Of a stretch of 64,000 nt of DNA, positions 49,240 to 57,322 are shown piece after piece. A program made the position numbers and the translations under genes. Below the pieces are notes generated by a model. It saw only the letters and a list, made by a program, of their open reading frames with translations, ran no database searches and was not told the DNA's origin. The stretch is from positions 1 to 64,000 of the IMG/VR virus record IMGVR_UViG_3300031784_000028. One strand, 5' to 3'. This DNA comes from a virus. The stretch's first letter is position 1, and each line of letters starts with the position of its first letter.

Positions 49240-49749
49240 CTACTTCTTAGTCCTCTGATAGTACTCTCTGTGCTTCTTGTTGTAAGCCGGTCTATCTCTC
49301 TCGCGCTCTCTTCTTTTTGATTCTCTGTTAGAGTCTCGTTCGCAAACAAGACAGGTGTGCTTCTTGGGGTGGGTGTTCTCAGGAGTTCTAGGGTGGCCTT
49401 TTTTGCAGTACGGATCCTTACTAGGAATTCTCACTACATTTCGGCCTTTGCTTATTGCATCTCTAGCATTATCACGAGCACTGCCTAGACTTAAGTGGTT
49501 TGGGTTGACGCAGGATCTAATATCACAGGAGTGCATAACGTGATCTTTAGGACCAGACAAAATTCCATCATTTTTAGCTAAAGCCCAAGATATCTTGTGA
49601 GCAGAAACTCCTTTACCGTTTATAGCAAAAGAACCATAGCCCTTACTATTTACCGCTCTAGTCCAAAGCCAGCATGACTTTTCATCTTTTATATCTACCT
49701 TTGCCCAAAACCTGGCTAAAGCTTCGGGAGTTAAATTTAGTGCTGTCAT
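49240..49749 (-). CDS. HNH endonuclease (HNH_3 type)
   Basis: 169 residues. RFWAKVDIKDEKSCWLWTRA, GYGSFAINGKGVSAHKISWA, DHVMHSCDIRSCVNPNHLSL (HNH core) and a second zinc-like cluster CKKGHPRTPENTH...CLVC. Typical free-standing phage homing endonuclease; AGAAAGGA precedes the ATG. Confidence 0.9.
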   Translation of the reverse strand: MTALNLTPEALARFWAKVDIKDEKSCWLWTRAVNSKGYGSFAINGKGVSAHKISWALAKNDGILSGPKDHVMHSCDIRSCVNPNHLSLGSARDNARDAISKGRNVVRIPSKDPYCKKGHPRTPENTHPKKHTCLVCERDSNRESKRRERERDRPAYNKKHREYYQRTKK

Positions 49750-49767
49750 TTTTTCTTTTCCTTTCTG

Positions 49768-49841
49768 TCGAGACTGTCGGACTTGAACCGACGACCGAAC
49801 GGTTATGAGCCGTTTGCTCTAACCAGCTGAGCTAAGTCTCG
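49768..49841 (-). tRNA. tRNA-CAU (Met or lysidine-modified Ile2)
   Basis: 74 nt on the minus strand. Acceptor CGAGACT/AGTCTCG is perfect, D arm GCTC-GAGC, anticodon stem AACGG/CCGTT with loop CTCATAA giving CAU, T arm GTCGG/CCGAC. CCA not encoded. An initiator tRNA is less likely because position 1 pairs with 72. Confidence 0.9.
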
Positions 49842-49874
49842 TTTTCTTATAACATACACATTATCCTAAAACTT

Positions 49875-50810
49875 TTAAAAAAGATCTTTATATTTCTCAT
49901 ACTCGTCTTCAAGACCAATTGAGTGCCACCAGTCTCGAGGAGATTTAATGGCCTTTAACACTTTAAAAGGACCAGAATTACTAATCATAGCTGCAAAAAT
50001 CTTGGGGCACACTACAGACAAATCATCTTTCTGGATGCCCCAACTATCACGAAAATTCCTATTGTGGCTCTCCGGCTCACTACTGTAGACCGTTTCATAA
50101 TACCTATCTGGTTCATGATTAATAACTTTCTGCGTCACCATCAACCTCGAGGTCCAACCCAGCATAAACATTTCAAAAGATAGGAACGGCTCTTCTTGGT
50201 CATTTTGCCAGAGTTCGCCCCATCTAATCTCATCTGCAAAGGTTCCTCTAGTGAATATCATTCCAGCTTGAACATAGTCTGAAACAGGCATCTCTTCAGT
50301 CTCTAATAAGTCTTTGTATATTAAATCTTTCATAACAAGCCTCGGGATATTTACTTCATTATCTAAGCTGACAGACATCTGATAGTGAATATACTTCATG
50401 GTGCCATTCTTGTGCAAAATTGAGCCAGGCTCGTAAGCCTGTAGTACTGTCTTCTTGTCATTGAATGACTCTAAGCTGCGGATTAACTCTTCGTCCCAGC
50501 CTTCCGCCAAAAAGGTGTGAGAATCTATAGATAGATAGTAGTCTTCGCCAGCATACAACTTATTAAGGATGCTTCTAAGCCTGTATACCCCTGGCCTATT
50601 TTCAGGGTGTATAGTCAACAATCTTAGGTTTTTACTAGGAAGCCCCGTAAGATCTGGCATTGGAATTTCATTATCGTACTGAGCACCAATAGCAACAAAC
50701 ACTCTTTCAGGGTTCAAGGCATTTTGAAATATTGAATCAAGAGTCTCCCTAAGCACTGGATCTCTATAAGCAGGGACCATAACAAAAATTGTTTTGTTTA
50801 GGTAACTCAC
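49875..50810 (-). CDS. GlcNAc-transferase-like protein (PF11397 / GT60 type)
   Basis: 311 residues, GTG start with AGGGGG upstream. IFVMVPAYRDPVLRETLDSI, FQNALNPERVFVAIGAQYD, GVYRLRSILNKLYAGEDYYL and SIDSHTFLAEGWDEELI (DSH at about 96-98) match the family of Dictyostelium Gnt1, which adds GlcNAc to hydroxyproline of Skp1. The remainder has no recognised extra domain. With several prolyl-hydroxylase-like genes nearby, a hydroxyproline acceptor is a reasonable but unproven idea. Some family members act on other acceptors. Confidence 0.75.
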   Translation of the reverse strand: MSYLNKTIFVMVPAYRDPVLRETLDSIFQNALNPERVFVAIGAQYDNEIPMPDLTGLPSKNLRLLTIHPENRPGVYRLRSILNKLYAGEDYYLSIDSHTFLAEGWDEELIRSLESFNDKKTVLQAYEPGSILHKNGTMKYIHYQMSVSLDNEVNIPRLVMKDLIYKDLLETEEMPVSDYVQAGMIFTRGTFADEIRWGELWQNDQEEPFLSFEMFMLGWTSRLMVTQKVINHEPDRYYETVYSSEPESHNRNFRDSWGIQKDDLSVVCPKIFAAMISNSGPFKVLKAIKSPRDWWHSIGLEDEYEKYKDLF

Positions 50811-50906
50811 CTCTTACCCCCTATTTTTGCAAAATCAGTGTTTGACATGTATACTTTTTCCTATGGTAATAATGACGTTCACTACTTTCTAGTATAGGAG
50901 AATAAT

Positions 50907-51236
50907 ATGACAACTGAAGAAAAAAGTCAAGCCGCTACCAAGATCAATCCTCGCGCAGGGCTACTTCGCGGAGTTCGCTTATGGCCAGACCCAGACGGAA
51001 TCCTAGACAGCCCGTTCGAAGAGCAAGGCCAGAAGATGGGCTATGTCTATGTGTACGGCGAAGAGGAGCCTGCAGTGTTTGACGGAACAGCTTGGCACCC
51101 AATTCTTGTTGACTCCCTTGATTGGAACTCAATGCAGGATGAAGTTGCAGCTCAGTACTACAAAGTAATAAAGCACGCGGAAACCAATAAAGAGTACGAG
51201 GATCTAGCCAACTATATAAATGGAACTAATTACTAG
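50907..51236 (+). CDS. Hypothetical protein, 109 aa
   Basis: ATG 50907 with AGGAGA close upstream. Contains RAGLLRGVRLWPDPDG and an acidic C-terminus. No domain recognised. Convergent with the oxygenase gene at 51233. Confidence 0.6.
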   Translation: MTTEEKSQAATKINPRAGLLRGVRLWPDPDGILDSPFEEQGQKMGYVYVYGEEEPAVFDGTAWHPILVDSLDWNSMQDEVAAQYYKVIKHAETNKEYEDLANYINGTNY

Positions 51237-51895
51237 TTAATTACGTCTCCACCAGCTACATCTTCTGCAAAAAACTGAACTGAAGAGATGTTGCCTTTTC
51301 GCGCAAAGAAGAATACTAGGACTTTTCTTAGGCCACCAGTGACGGTCTTTACTTCGTGTATGTGGTCTATGTCGCCTCTAAAGTAGACCAGCTGGCCTGC
51401 TTTAGGCTTTATCAATATATTTTGTAGAGGAAACTCTATCTCTCCACCAGTGAAATCTACCCCTACGCTATTTAGATAGACAAGAGCAGAAAACTCCAAC
51501 TCTTCTTCAATGCCATCATCTCTCCAAGGAGAGCCATCTAGTTTTGTACTATCCGAGTGAAGAGGGTTACTTCCACCCTCTCCTAGCTCTTGGTAGTTGC
51601 AGTTTACTAAATCCATCTCGACGCCAAAGTGTTCTTCCATGGAAACTCTGACTCTTTTGTATACGTCTTCTAAAGCTCTAACGGTTTTTTCTGATTCAGT
51701 GCCCTCGAATCCCGGGACAGCAGGAGTCCCACTACCGACAGAAGCAGCTATTGCAGAGGTCTCGTATCCCAAAGCTCCACGCATTGCCTGCCTAGGGCTG
51801 TCCTTTAGCATAGGGTCTAGGAACTCTACTAGCTCTACTATCAAGCTACTGTCTAGAAAATCGTCTATTACAATCGGTCCCATAAATTTATCCAT
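51233..51895 (-). CDS. 2-oxoglutarate/Fe(II) dioxygenase (5)
   Basis: 220 residues from ATG 51895, 7 nt after TATACT (leaderless). His113-Ser-Asp115 (LHSDST), FTGGEIEFPLQN, distal His180 (DHIHEV) and Arg190 (LRKVLVFFF). P4H-superfamily fold. Confidence 0.85.
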   Translation of the reverse strand: MDKFMGPIVIDDFLDSSLIVELVEFLDPMLKDSPRQAMRGALGYETSAIAASVGSGTPAVPGFEGTESEKTVRALEDVYKRVRVSMEEHFGVEMDLVNCNYQELGEGGSNPLHSDSTKLDGSPWRDDGIEEELEFSALVYLNSVGVDFTGGEIEFPLQNILIKPKAGQLVYFRGDIDHIHEVKTVTGGLRKVLVFFFARKGNISSVQFFAEDVAGGDVIN

Positions 51896-51967
51896 AACCA
51901 CTAGTATACCTTGGGCTAGGGTAAAATGATATAACAAGCCCAGTAATTACGATCAAACCGAGGATAA

Positions 51968-52591
51968 ATGAGCACCATAGAATCCATCTACGATATACCA
52001 CTTAAGTCCCTAGAGGGAGAAGAAAACTTTCTATCCAAGTTCAAGGGCAAAGTATCTATGATTGTCAACGTAACGGCCGACTGCGGAAACTCCCCTCAGT
52101 TAGAGACCCTAGAAGAGATATATAAAAAGTACAAAGATCAAGGCTTTGAGATAGTTGCTGTGCCAACTAACGACTTTTGCGGCCCTGGGATTACTTACAA
52201 CGAGTACGCAGAAAATGGCATTAGCTGTGGAGAAGACGCCAAAGACTATGCAGTAAACAAATACAACGTAACATTTGAGTTTTCCGAGCTAGTCACATCT
52301 AATCCCCACGAGACTTGGAGAGAGAAGCGTAACAACTACGCTGAGACCCACGAGCTCTATAAGGAGCTTACAAAAGACTCCAACGAAGCGATGGGCGGGA
52401 ACTTTGAGAAGTTTTTGGTAGACCGAGATGGAAAGCTAATTAAGAGATTCCACAACTATACGCTGTTGGACTACTACCACAAAAACGTTACTGAAGGTAT
52501 CGTAGAGCCCATGCAGAACCAAGATCATCCGCCACTTACTTCAGAAGAAGCTTACAATCTAATCTGCTCAGAGATAGAAAAACTTCTCTAA
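51968..52591 (+). CDS. Glutathione peroxidase-like protein
   Basis: 207 residues. NVTADCGNSPQLETLEEIYK and GFEIVAVPTNDFCGPGI match the glutathione-peroxidase/thioredoxin-peroxidase fold; Cys in DCG is the expected peroxidatic residue, and GGNFEKFLVDRDGKLIKRF is the C-terminal block. Would reduce peroxides during infection. Cys residues at TNDFCG could be the resolving thiol. Auxiliary gene; rare in phages. Confidence 0.82.
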   Translation: MSTIESIYDIPLKSLEGEENFLSKFKGKVSMIVNVTADCGNSPQLETLEEIYKKYKDQGFEIVAVPTNDFCGPGITYNEYAENGISCGEDAKDYAVNKYNVTFEFSELVTSNPHETWREKRNNYAETHELYKELTKDSNEAMGGNFEKFLVDRDGKLIKRFHNYTLLDYYHKNVTEGIVEPMQNQDHPPLTSEEAYNLICSEIEKLL

Positions 52592-53043
52592 ACTCCTGTA
52601 GATCCAAATCCGCCTTCGCCTCTGTCGCTTTCAGTAAGGGCGTCTACTGGATTAAACTCAACGGTTTCGACCTTTTGCACAACAAGCTGAGCAATCCTAT
52701 CTCCAGCCTGAACTTCAAAGTAGCTATCCGTTGTGTTGTAGAGAATTACCCCTACCTCACCTCTATAACCAGAGTCGATAGTCCCAGGAGTGTTAAGCAC
52801 AGTGATTCCACTTTTTAGAGCTAGACCACTTCTAGGGTGTACCAGACCAACATACCCATAAGGAATTGCAATCTTTATCCCAGTCTTCACAAGTGCACGA
52901 CCGCCAGCAGGTATAAGCGCATACCCACTTGAAGTCAGGTCCGCACCAGCATCCCCATCCCTTGCATACTTAGGAATAGATCCGCCTTCTAGGACTTCGA
53001 TGTCAACAATAGGGGCGTTTACAGTTTTGCATGAACAACTCAT
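52588..53043 (-). CDS. dut: dUTPase
   Basis: 151 residues from ATG 53043 (GAGGA upstream). All trimeric dUTPase motifs are present: DAGADLTS, PRSGLALKSG, NTPGTIDSGYRGE, GDRIAQLV and EGGFGSTG. Hydrolyses dUTP to dUMP and feeds ThyX. Convergent with the peroxidase-like gene. Confidence 0.95.
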   Translation of the reverse strand: MSCSCKTVNAPIVDIEVLEGGSIPKYARDGDAGADLTSSGYALIPAGGRALVKTGIKIAIPYGYVGLVHPRSGLALKSGITVLNTPGTIDSGYRGEVGVILYNTTDSYFEVQAGDRIAQLVVQKVETVEFNPVDALTESDRGEGGFGSTGV

Positions 53044-53050
53044 TTTTGGT

Positions 53051-53392
53051 CTAATCCTCACCATTCTCTAGCTCTGCCTTCTTGGCAGCTTTCTTCTCTT
53101 TGTACTCTACTGCAAGATTGCCTACAGTTTGGTTTTTATAGTGAACTGTTTTTATCTGCCCCACCCTAAAACTTCTCATAGACTCGGCTCCCTTAGGGCC
53201 ACCCCAAACATCTATCCACTCGGTGGTAGGAGTGGTGACTTTCTTTACAAACCTAAATCTTCCCCGGACGCCACGAATTTTTACTTCAGTGCCAAGAGTG
53301 ACGTTTCTCCCATTGACTTGGATCGAGGTTTCACAGACCCAAGCATCGTTAGGCCTTGGACCTGACGGCTCCTGGCTTTTTCTTCGACCCAA
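53051..53392 (-). CDS. Hypothetical protein, 113 aa
   Basis: Probably starts at TTG 53392 (GAGGAG 7 nt upstream), overlapping the upstream gene by 44 nt. Basic; contains an SH3-like stretch (TLGTEVKIRGVRGRFRFV). Function unknown. Confidence 0.5.
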   Translation of the reverse strand: MGRRKSQEPSGPRPNDAWVCETSIQVNGRNVTLGTEVKIRGVRGRFRFVKKVTTPTTEWIDVWGGPKGAESMRSFRVGQIKTVHYKNQTVGNLAVEYKEKKAAKKAELENGED

Positions 53393-53747
53393 CTTCAGGC
53401 TCCTCTTCTAGTTGCAACCACTCTATAACCTCTGGATTGTCTTTGATGAACAATAACATAGGAGATTCCCAAATGCCAATAAAATGATGTTCCCAGACTT
53501 CATACTCATCTTTGCCACTAGGTTGCTTCATTCCCGCAGCATGTACCATCCCTAGAGCATGAATCACTTCGTGTAGGAGCGTCTGCTGTTTTTTAGTGAA
53601 GGCAATAGAGGCGTCTATTACTATTAAGTTCCCCTGGTCCAAAGTGTAACCATAAGAGTTATCGTTAAGGGTGCCGTCTTGCTTTACGCTACGCTCTTCG
53701 ACCTTAAAGATCTGCGCACCAATTTTTACTCTGTTTGGGATTGACAT
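53349..53747 (-). CDS. HExxH metallopeptidase-like protein
   Basis: 132 residues. LLHEVIHALGMVH gives HExxHxxGxxH, the zinc site pattern of metzincin-type and small ImmA-like proteases. TAGACT is 6 nt upstream of the ATG. Possibly cleaves a repressor or structural protein; target unknown. Confidence 0.65.
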   Translation of the reverse strand: MSIPNRVKIGAQIFKVEERSVKQDGTLNDNSYGYTLDQGNLIVIDASIAFTKKQQTLLHEVIHALGMVHAAGMKQPSGKDEYEVWEHHFIGIWESPMLLFIKDNPEVIEWLQLEEEPEVGSKKKPGAVRSKA

Positions 53748-53768
53748 AGGGCCAGTCTACCCGAAATT

Positions 53769-54674
53769 CTAGGAAAGCAGTAGAACGGCGTTTAGGGCCA
53801 GTGATATGGCCCTTTCGGGGTCATCTAGGTGCAATGCAGGGGTCCCAGCAAGCATTAACCCAGCTAAAATCTTAGCATCATTTTCAGTTAAGTCAAATGT
53901 TTCTAACATTGGATCAAAAGCAATCCTGGCATCGATTGTCCAGATTTCACCAACCGTAAATAGTTCATAACCGTTGTCCGACCTTACAAGTTTGTAGTGA
54001 CCCTCTACTATTTTGTCGTACCAGCTATAGCAACTCTGAGCCAATTTAGCTATGTCATAAGCCTTAGGGCCATATATCGAAGGTTCGTTAAATCCTCCTC
54101 TAGGATCTAAAACTTTAATCTTTTTTAAGTCGTTGCTAATCAGTATGTTGGAGAAGCAAAAATCACCATGCAGCAAAGAAACTTCTTTAGTTACCCTAAA
54201 CAGCACTCCCATTTGAGATATTAGTGAATCTGCTAACCCCCTTCTTGCAACCCCATTTACAATACATCCGTTAAAGAATATGTTTCTAAGCTCTTTATTG
54301 TCTAGCCCACGAGCTCTTTTTAGCGCCTTACCTATAAAGATCTCGTAAAGGTAGGAAAAAGAGGTATCCTCTAAGTTTTCATTAAATGACATATAAGCTT
54401 CGCTTATTGAAAAGAATATAGAGGCCCACTCCTCCGAAGATAGCTCCCTGCTATTGACTAGCTCAGTTATAGTAGTCCATTCTAGATACTCCATCTCGTA
54501 CCAAGAAAAGTCCTCAGAATACCTATATAGTTTAGGCATAAGCTTCTTTACTCCATCAGGAGCATCTACGTAAAATAGGATTTCGTTTTTAAGCTTTTCT
54601 ACGTCCGTGGATGACTTACGGACCACACCACGCTCAGCATCAATATCAACCTTGTTAAATGACCTAGGCTTCAT
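53769..54674 (-). CDS. APH/choline-kinase-type phosphotransferase
   Basis: 301 residues from ATG 54674 (GGGGAA upstream). SLLHGDFCFSNILI is the catalytic HGD...N loop and VLDPRGGF the metal-binding DPRG of a capsule-cluster kinase subfamily. Would phosphorylate a sugar or small alcohol. With the nucleotidyltransferase at 43734 it could make an activated donor. Confidence 0.75.
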   Translation of the reverse strand: MKPRSFNKVDIDAERGVVRKSSTDVEKLKNEILFYVDAPDGVKKLMPKLYRYSEDFSWYEMEYLEWTTITELVNSRELSSEEWASIFFSISEAYMSFNENLEDTSFSYLYEIFIGKALKRARGLDNKELRNIFFNGCIVNGVARRGLADSLISQMGVLFRVTKEVSLLHGDFCFSNILISNDLKKIKVLDPRGGFNEPSIYGPKAYDIAKLAQSCYSWYDKIVEGHYKLVRSDNGYELFTVGEIWTIDARIAFDPMLETFDLTENDAKILAGLMLAGTPALHLDDPERAISLALNAVLLLS

Positions 54675-55353
54675 CTTTTGATTCCCCAACAATAGTGGCG
54701 TCTACTATATTCTTTACAGTTGACGCGTACCACTTTCTACCATTCTGCGTAGGCACCTCGTCCCTGTTCAGATCATCAGCAATCTTTCCATAGGCGCGTC
54801 CACGATTTCGCTCCGACAAGATGCGCTCCTTGACCTCAGCTGGAGTCTTGTTCTTAGGCCCCATATCCACACCCCAAACAATCCCCCGCTCGCGGCGGTC
54901 TTTATGCACGTCTTTCTGGCGAGCAGCAATAATGCCTCGCTCCATCTCAGCGAGCGCCGACATCACCGTCACAACGAAGCGCCCCTGGTAGGTCGAGGTG
55001 TCTAGGTTTAGGTCCAACATGATCAACCTCCACCCCTCCTTGTTGGCTCTATCCACGATATCCAAGAAGTCTGTAGTCGACCTAGCAAGTCTGTCTATTC
55101 TTGTAACAATAAGGGCGTCTACTTCTTTGCGCTTCAAGCGCCCCAACGTCTCTGTCAAAGCCGGCCTACCAGTAATCGACTTACCAGACTTACCCTCTTC
55201 ACGCACCAGCTCCCATGATTCAAAGCCATGGAACTCAGCAGCGTTCACCATTGTGCGTTCCTGCACGTCTAGCGACACTCCATCGCTCACTTGTAGCGCT
55301 GTAGATACTCGAGCATAGAGGAGGGCTTTTCCGGCTCTAATAGGGGCGTCCAC
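54664..55353 (-). CDS. Small serine recombinase
   Basis: 229 residues. ALLYARVSTALQVSDGVSLD contains the nucleophile Ser, followed by VREEGKSGKSITGRPAL and ALIVTRIDRLARSTTDF; the C-terminal VPTQNGRKWYASTVKNIV resembles the start of a recombinase domain. Too short for a large serine integrase; resolvase or invertase is more likely. It overlaps the kinase gene by 11 nt. Confidence 0.88.
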   Translation of the reverse strand: MDAPIRAGKALLYARVSTALQVSDGVSLDVQERTMVNAAEFHGFESWELVREEGKSGKSITGRPALTETLGRLKRKEVDALIVTRIDRLARSTTDFLDIVDRANKEGWRLIMLDLNLDTSTYQGRFVVTVMSALAEMERGIIAARQKDVHKDRRERGIVWGVDMGPKNKTPAEVKERILSERNRGRAYGKIADDLNRDEVPTQNGRKWYASTVKNIVDATIVGESKDEA

Positions 55354-55946
55354 TATTTCAGCTCAAAGTTTTTATCTTTTGTTGTCCAGAAGCACAAGCT
55401 ATACCTGTCTTCCTCGACAGGCTTAACGTAGTGCATTCCAGTTGTTTTACTAGGGAAGAATACAAGATCGCCCTTCTCTGGCTTGTGAGAGTAGTTTAAG
55501 CTGACAAACTTAAGCTCACCGCCAACTTTTAGAGTGTTTAAATATAAAACAGCGCTGTACTCAAAGTGAAGGTTTACTCCGTTATCTACATCAGAGTGCA
55601 TCCCCACCTCAGCCCCAGGATACTGTTTGGCCACAAACATAGAGCACATATAGAGATCATCAGTGACGCTATAAAAATCTTTAATCTTGTCTAGTATTTT
55701 AGAGATTAGACTACGTACTTTAACTAGTTCCTCCCCCTTAAAAAGATCCATAGTGGGCCTAGCAAGAAGCTTATTCTTAATGTCATTTTCATAGTTACCA
55801 AAGATTAGTGTTCTTCTTTTCCCGTCTTGGACAACCATAAAATTGTCTAGCTCATCTTTTTCAAGCCTGTTTATCAAGTCTATGTAGTAAGAAATGTCTG
55901 CATCGTCAACAAACCCGGGGGCCACTTCTATTTTGTCTAATTTCAT
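55353..55946 (-). CDS. 2-oxoglutarate/Fe(II) dioxygenase (6)
   Basis: 197 residues from ATG 55946, 6 nt after TATACT with TTGCAG 17 bp upstream (leaderless). His117-Ser-Asp119 (MHSDVD), GGELKFVSLNYSHKPEKGDL, distal His172 (GMHYVKP), Arg181. P4H superfamily. Divergent from the seventh member. Confidence 0.85.
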   Translation of the reverse strand: MKLDKIEVAPGFVDDADISYYIDLINRLEKDELDNFMVVQDGKRRTLIFGNYENDIKNKLLARPTMDLFKGEELVKVRSLISKILDKIKDFYSVTDDLYMCSMFVAKQYPGAEVGMHSDVDNGVNLHFEYSAVLYLNTLKVGGELKFVSLNYSHKPEKGDLVFFPSKTTGMHYVKPVEEDRYSLCFWTTKDKNFELK

Positions 55947-56020
55947 ATTTACAGTATACAAAGAAAACTCTCCCTCTGCAAAGGAATAGGGGCGCTTATA
56001 GTTCTTGCTATACTGTAAAA

Positions 56021-56623
56021 ATGATAGAAAACAGATTCCCGGACTACATAATTGATGATAATTTCTTGAGTTTAGAGGACTTGGCTGAGCTAAAAGATTC
56101 TATTTTAGAGCTCCCATTCTCCTTAAACCCATCAATCGGGGCAGCCAACGATGGGATTTATGGAATAGAAGGACCTAACTTCTTAGATAGACTAGTTGTA
56201 GTCTCTGAGCCCGATCCAGAAGACATAAACAGTCCACTTCTCCCCCTAGCCCACAAGCTAGTAGACAAGTTCTGCGACAAGCATAACTTTAAGGTTTTAG
56301 ACTTTTTTAGGACAAGGGTCAATCTAACACCTCTTTCAAAAGACAATAGACCACTAACCCCCCACGTAGACCTAAGAAACAGATATAAGCACTACATTCT
56401 TTTAATATTTCTAAATGACTCTGACGGAGATACCATTATGTATGACCTAAAGGTGGACGGAAATATTCACAAGCAAGAAGAGCTAAAGATTATGAAAAGG
56501 CTCTCCCCTAAAGCCGGTAGGGCAGTACTTTTTGATGGAGACTACTTCCACGCATGGGAACACCCAAAAGACCACGACTACCGGCTAAGCATGATAGCCA
56601 ACATTAGCGTTGAAAAGCTGTGA
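56021..56623 (+). CDS. 2-oxoglutarate/Fe(II) dioxygenase (7)
   Basis: 200 residues. ATG 6 nt after TATACT (leaderless). His115-Val-Asp117 (PHVDLR), LIFLNDSDGDTIMYD, AGRAVLFDGDYFHAWEHP with distal His177, Arg188. The short 2OG-oxygenase type seen in cyanophages. Shares the TATACTGTAAA promoter end with the divergent gene at 55946. Confidence 0.82.
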   Translation: MIENRFPDYIIDDNFLSLEDLAELKDSILELPFSLNPSIGAANDGIYGIEGPNFLDRLVVVSEPDPEDINSPLLPLAHKLVDKFCDKHNFKVLDFFRTRVNLTPLSKDNRPLTPHVDLRNRYKHYILLIFLNDSDGDTIMYDLKVDGNIHKQEELKIMKRLSPKAGRAVLFDGDYFHAWEHPKDHDYRLSMIANISVEKL

Positions 56624-56758
56624 GAATAGGGCAGCAAAGACGCCTATTTGTCACTATTTTGTACAACCTTAGGTTTAAGTTTATACAAGGTTTTTGTACA
56701 CTACCTTTTGTACATTAACTATACAAATGGCGGGCACCAACGTGCTATATTTAGTACC
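56624..56758. other. Gene-free spacer with TTGTACA repeats
   Basis: TTTTGTACA occurs at about 56655, 56693 and 56706 between convergent genes, and TTAGTACCTT is at 56750. The same words are found near 1710 and 6600-6720. Possibly regulator sites. No ORF. Confidence 0.4.
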
Positions 56759-57157
56759 TTAACGAGTTGGAATATAGTTAACTCTGCCTATTAAAACCTC
56801 TTTAGCGTTAACGACAGCCATCACTCTATAAATGGCAACTGCACCAGGTGCATCTACTACGGTCCTACTAGTAGCTCCAGCTGGAGAGATTGCAAATAGC
56901 CTCCAAGCCGGTCTAATAGAGCCAGTCTTATAGATTCTGTATTCAGTAGCATTAGTGACTGGCACCCACTCTAGTTTTGCTCTAGATGATCCAGGCGCTT
57001 GCTGAGAGATCTTAACGGCTTCACTGGATGCAACCACTGTGGATGCTAGTAGATATCCTCTACTAACAGCTTGCGCCGGAGCTACGAGAGCTACAGACGA
57101 AGATAGGACTAGTGTTGCTAGCCCTAGAACTGTAAGTGTTTTCCATATTCTTATCAT
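56759..57157 (-). CDS. Secreted Fn3-like protein, 132 aa
   Basis: A signal peptide (about 1-30, ending AQA) is followed by a beta-sandwich of about 90 residues (AKLEWVPVTNATEYRIYK is Fn3-like). TAGTTT lies 6 nt before the ATG with TTGACT 17 bp upstream. A phage protein exported to the host surface; role unknown. Confidence 0.7.
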   Translation of the reverse strand: MIRIWKTLTVLGLATLVLSSSVALVAPAQAVSRGYLLASTVVASSEAVKISQQAPGSSRAKLEWVPVTNATEYRIYKTGSIRPAWRLFAISPAGATSRTVVDAPGAVAIYRVMAVVNAKEVLIGRVNYIPTR

Positions 57158-57163
57158 GGAGTC

Positions 57164-57192
57164 AAACTAGCAAATTAAGGTAGATAAGTCAA
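57164..57192 (-). promoter_or_regulatory. Leaderless-type promoter
   Basis: Minus-strand TTGACT (57192-57187), 17-bp spacer, TAGTTT (57169-57164), then 6 nt to the ATG at 57157. A second TTGACA-16-TACACT lies about 40 bp further upstream. Confidence 0.7.
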
Positions 57193-57322
57193 ATAGACTA
57201 TAAGTGTATCATACTTAAAGATTATGTCAAGTTTTAGTGAATAAGAAAGCGAGCCCATTTCAGGTTTTTTGAGGAAAGCTCGTTTACTGATGGGCCCGCT
57301 TCTTGGAGAGGTTAAGTCTCCG

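Noticed and set aside
54664-55353. Serine recombinase as evidence that the window is an integrated prophage
   Set aside because: No att repeats, no host genes at either edge, and the recombinase is not of the large integrase type.
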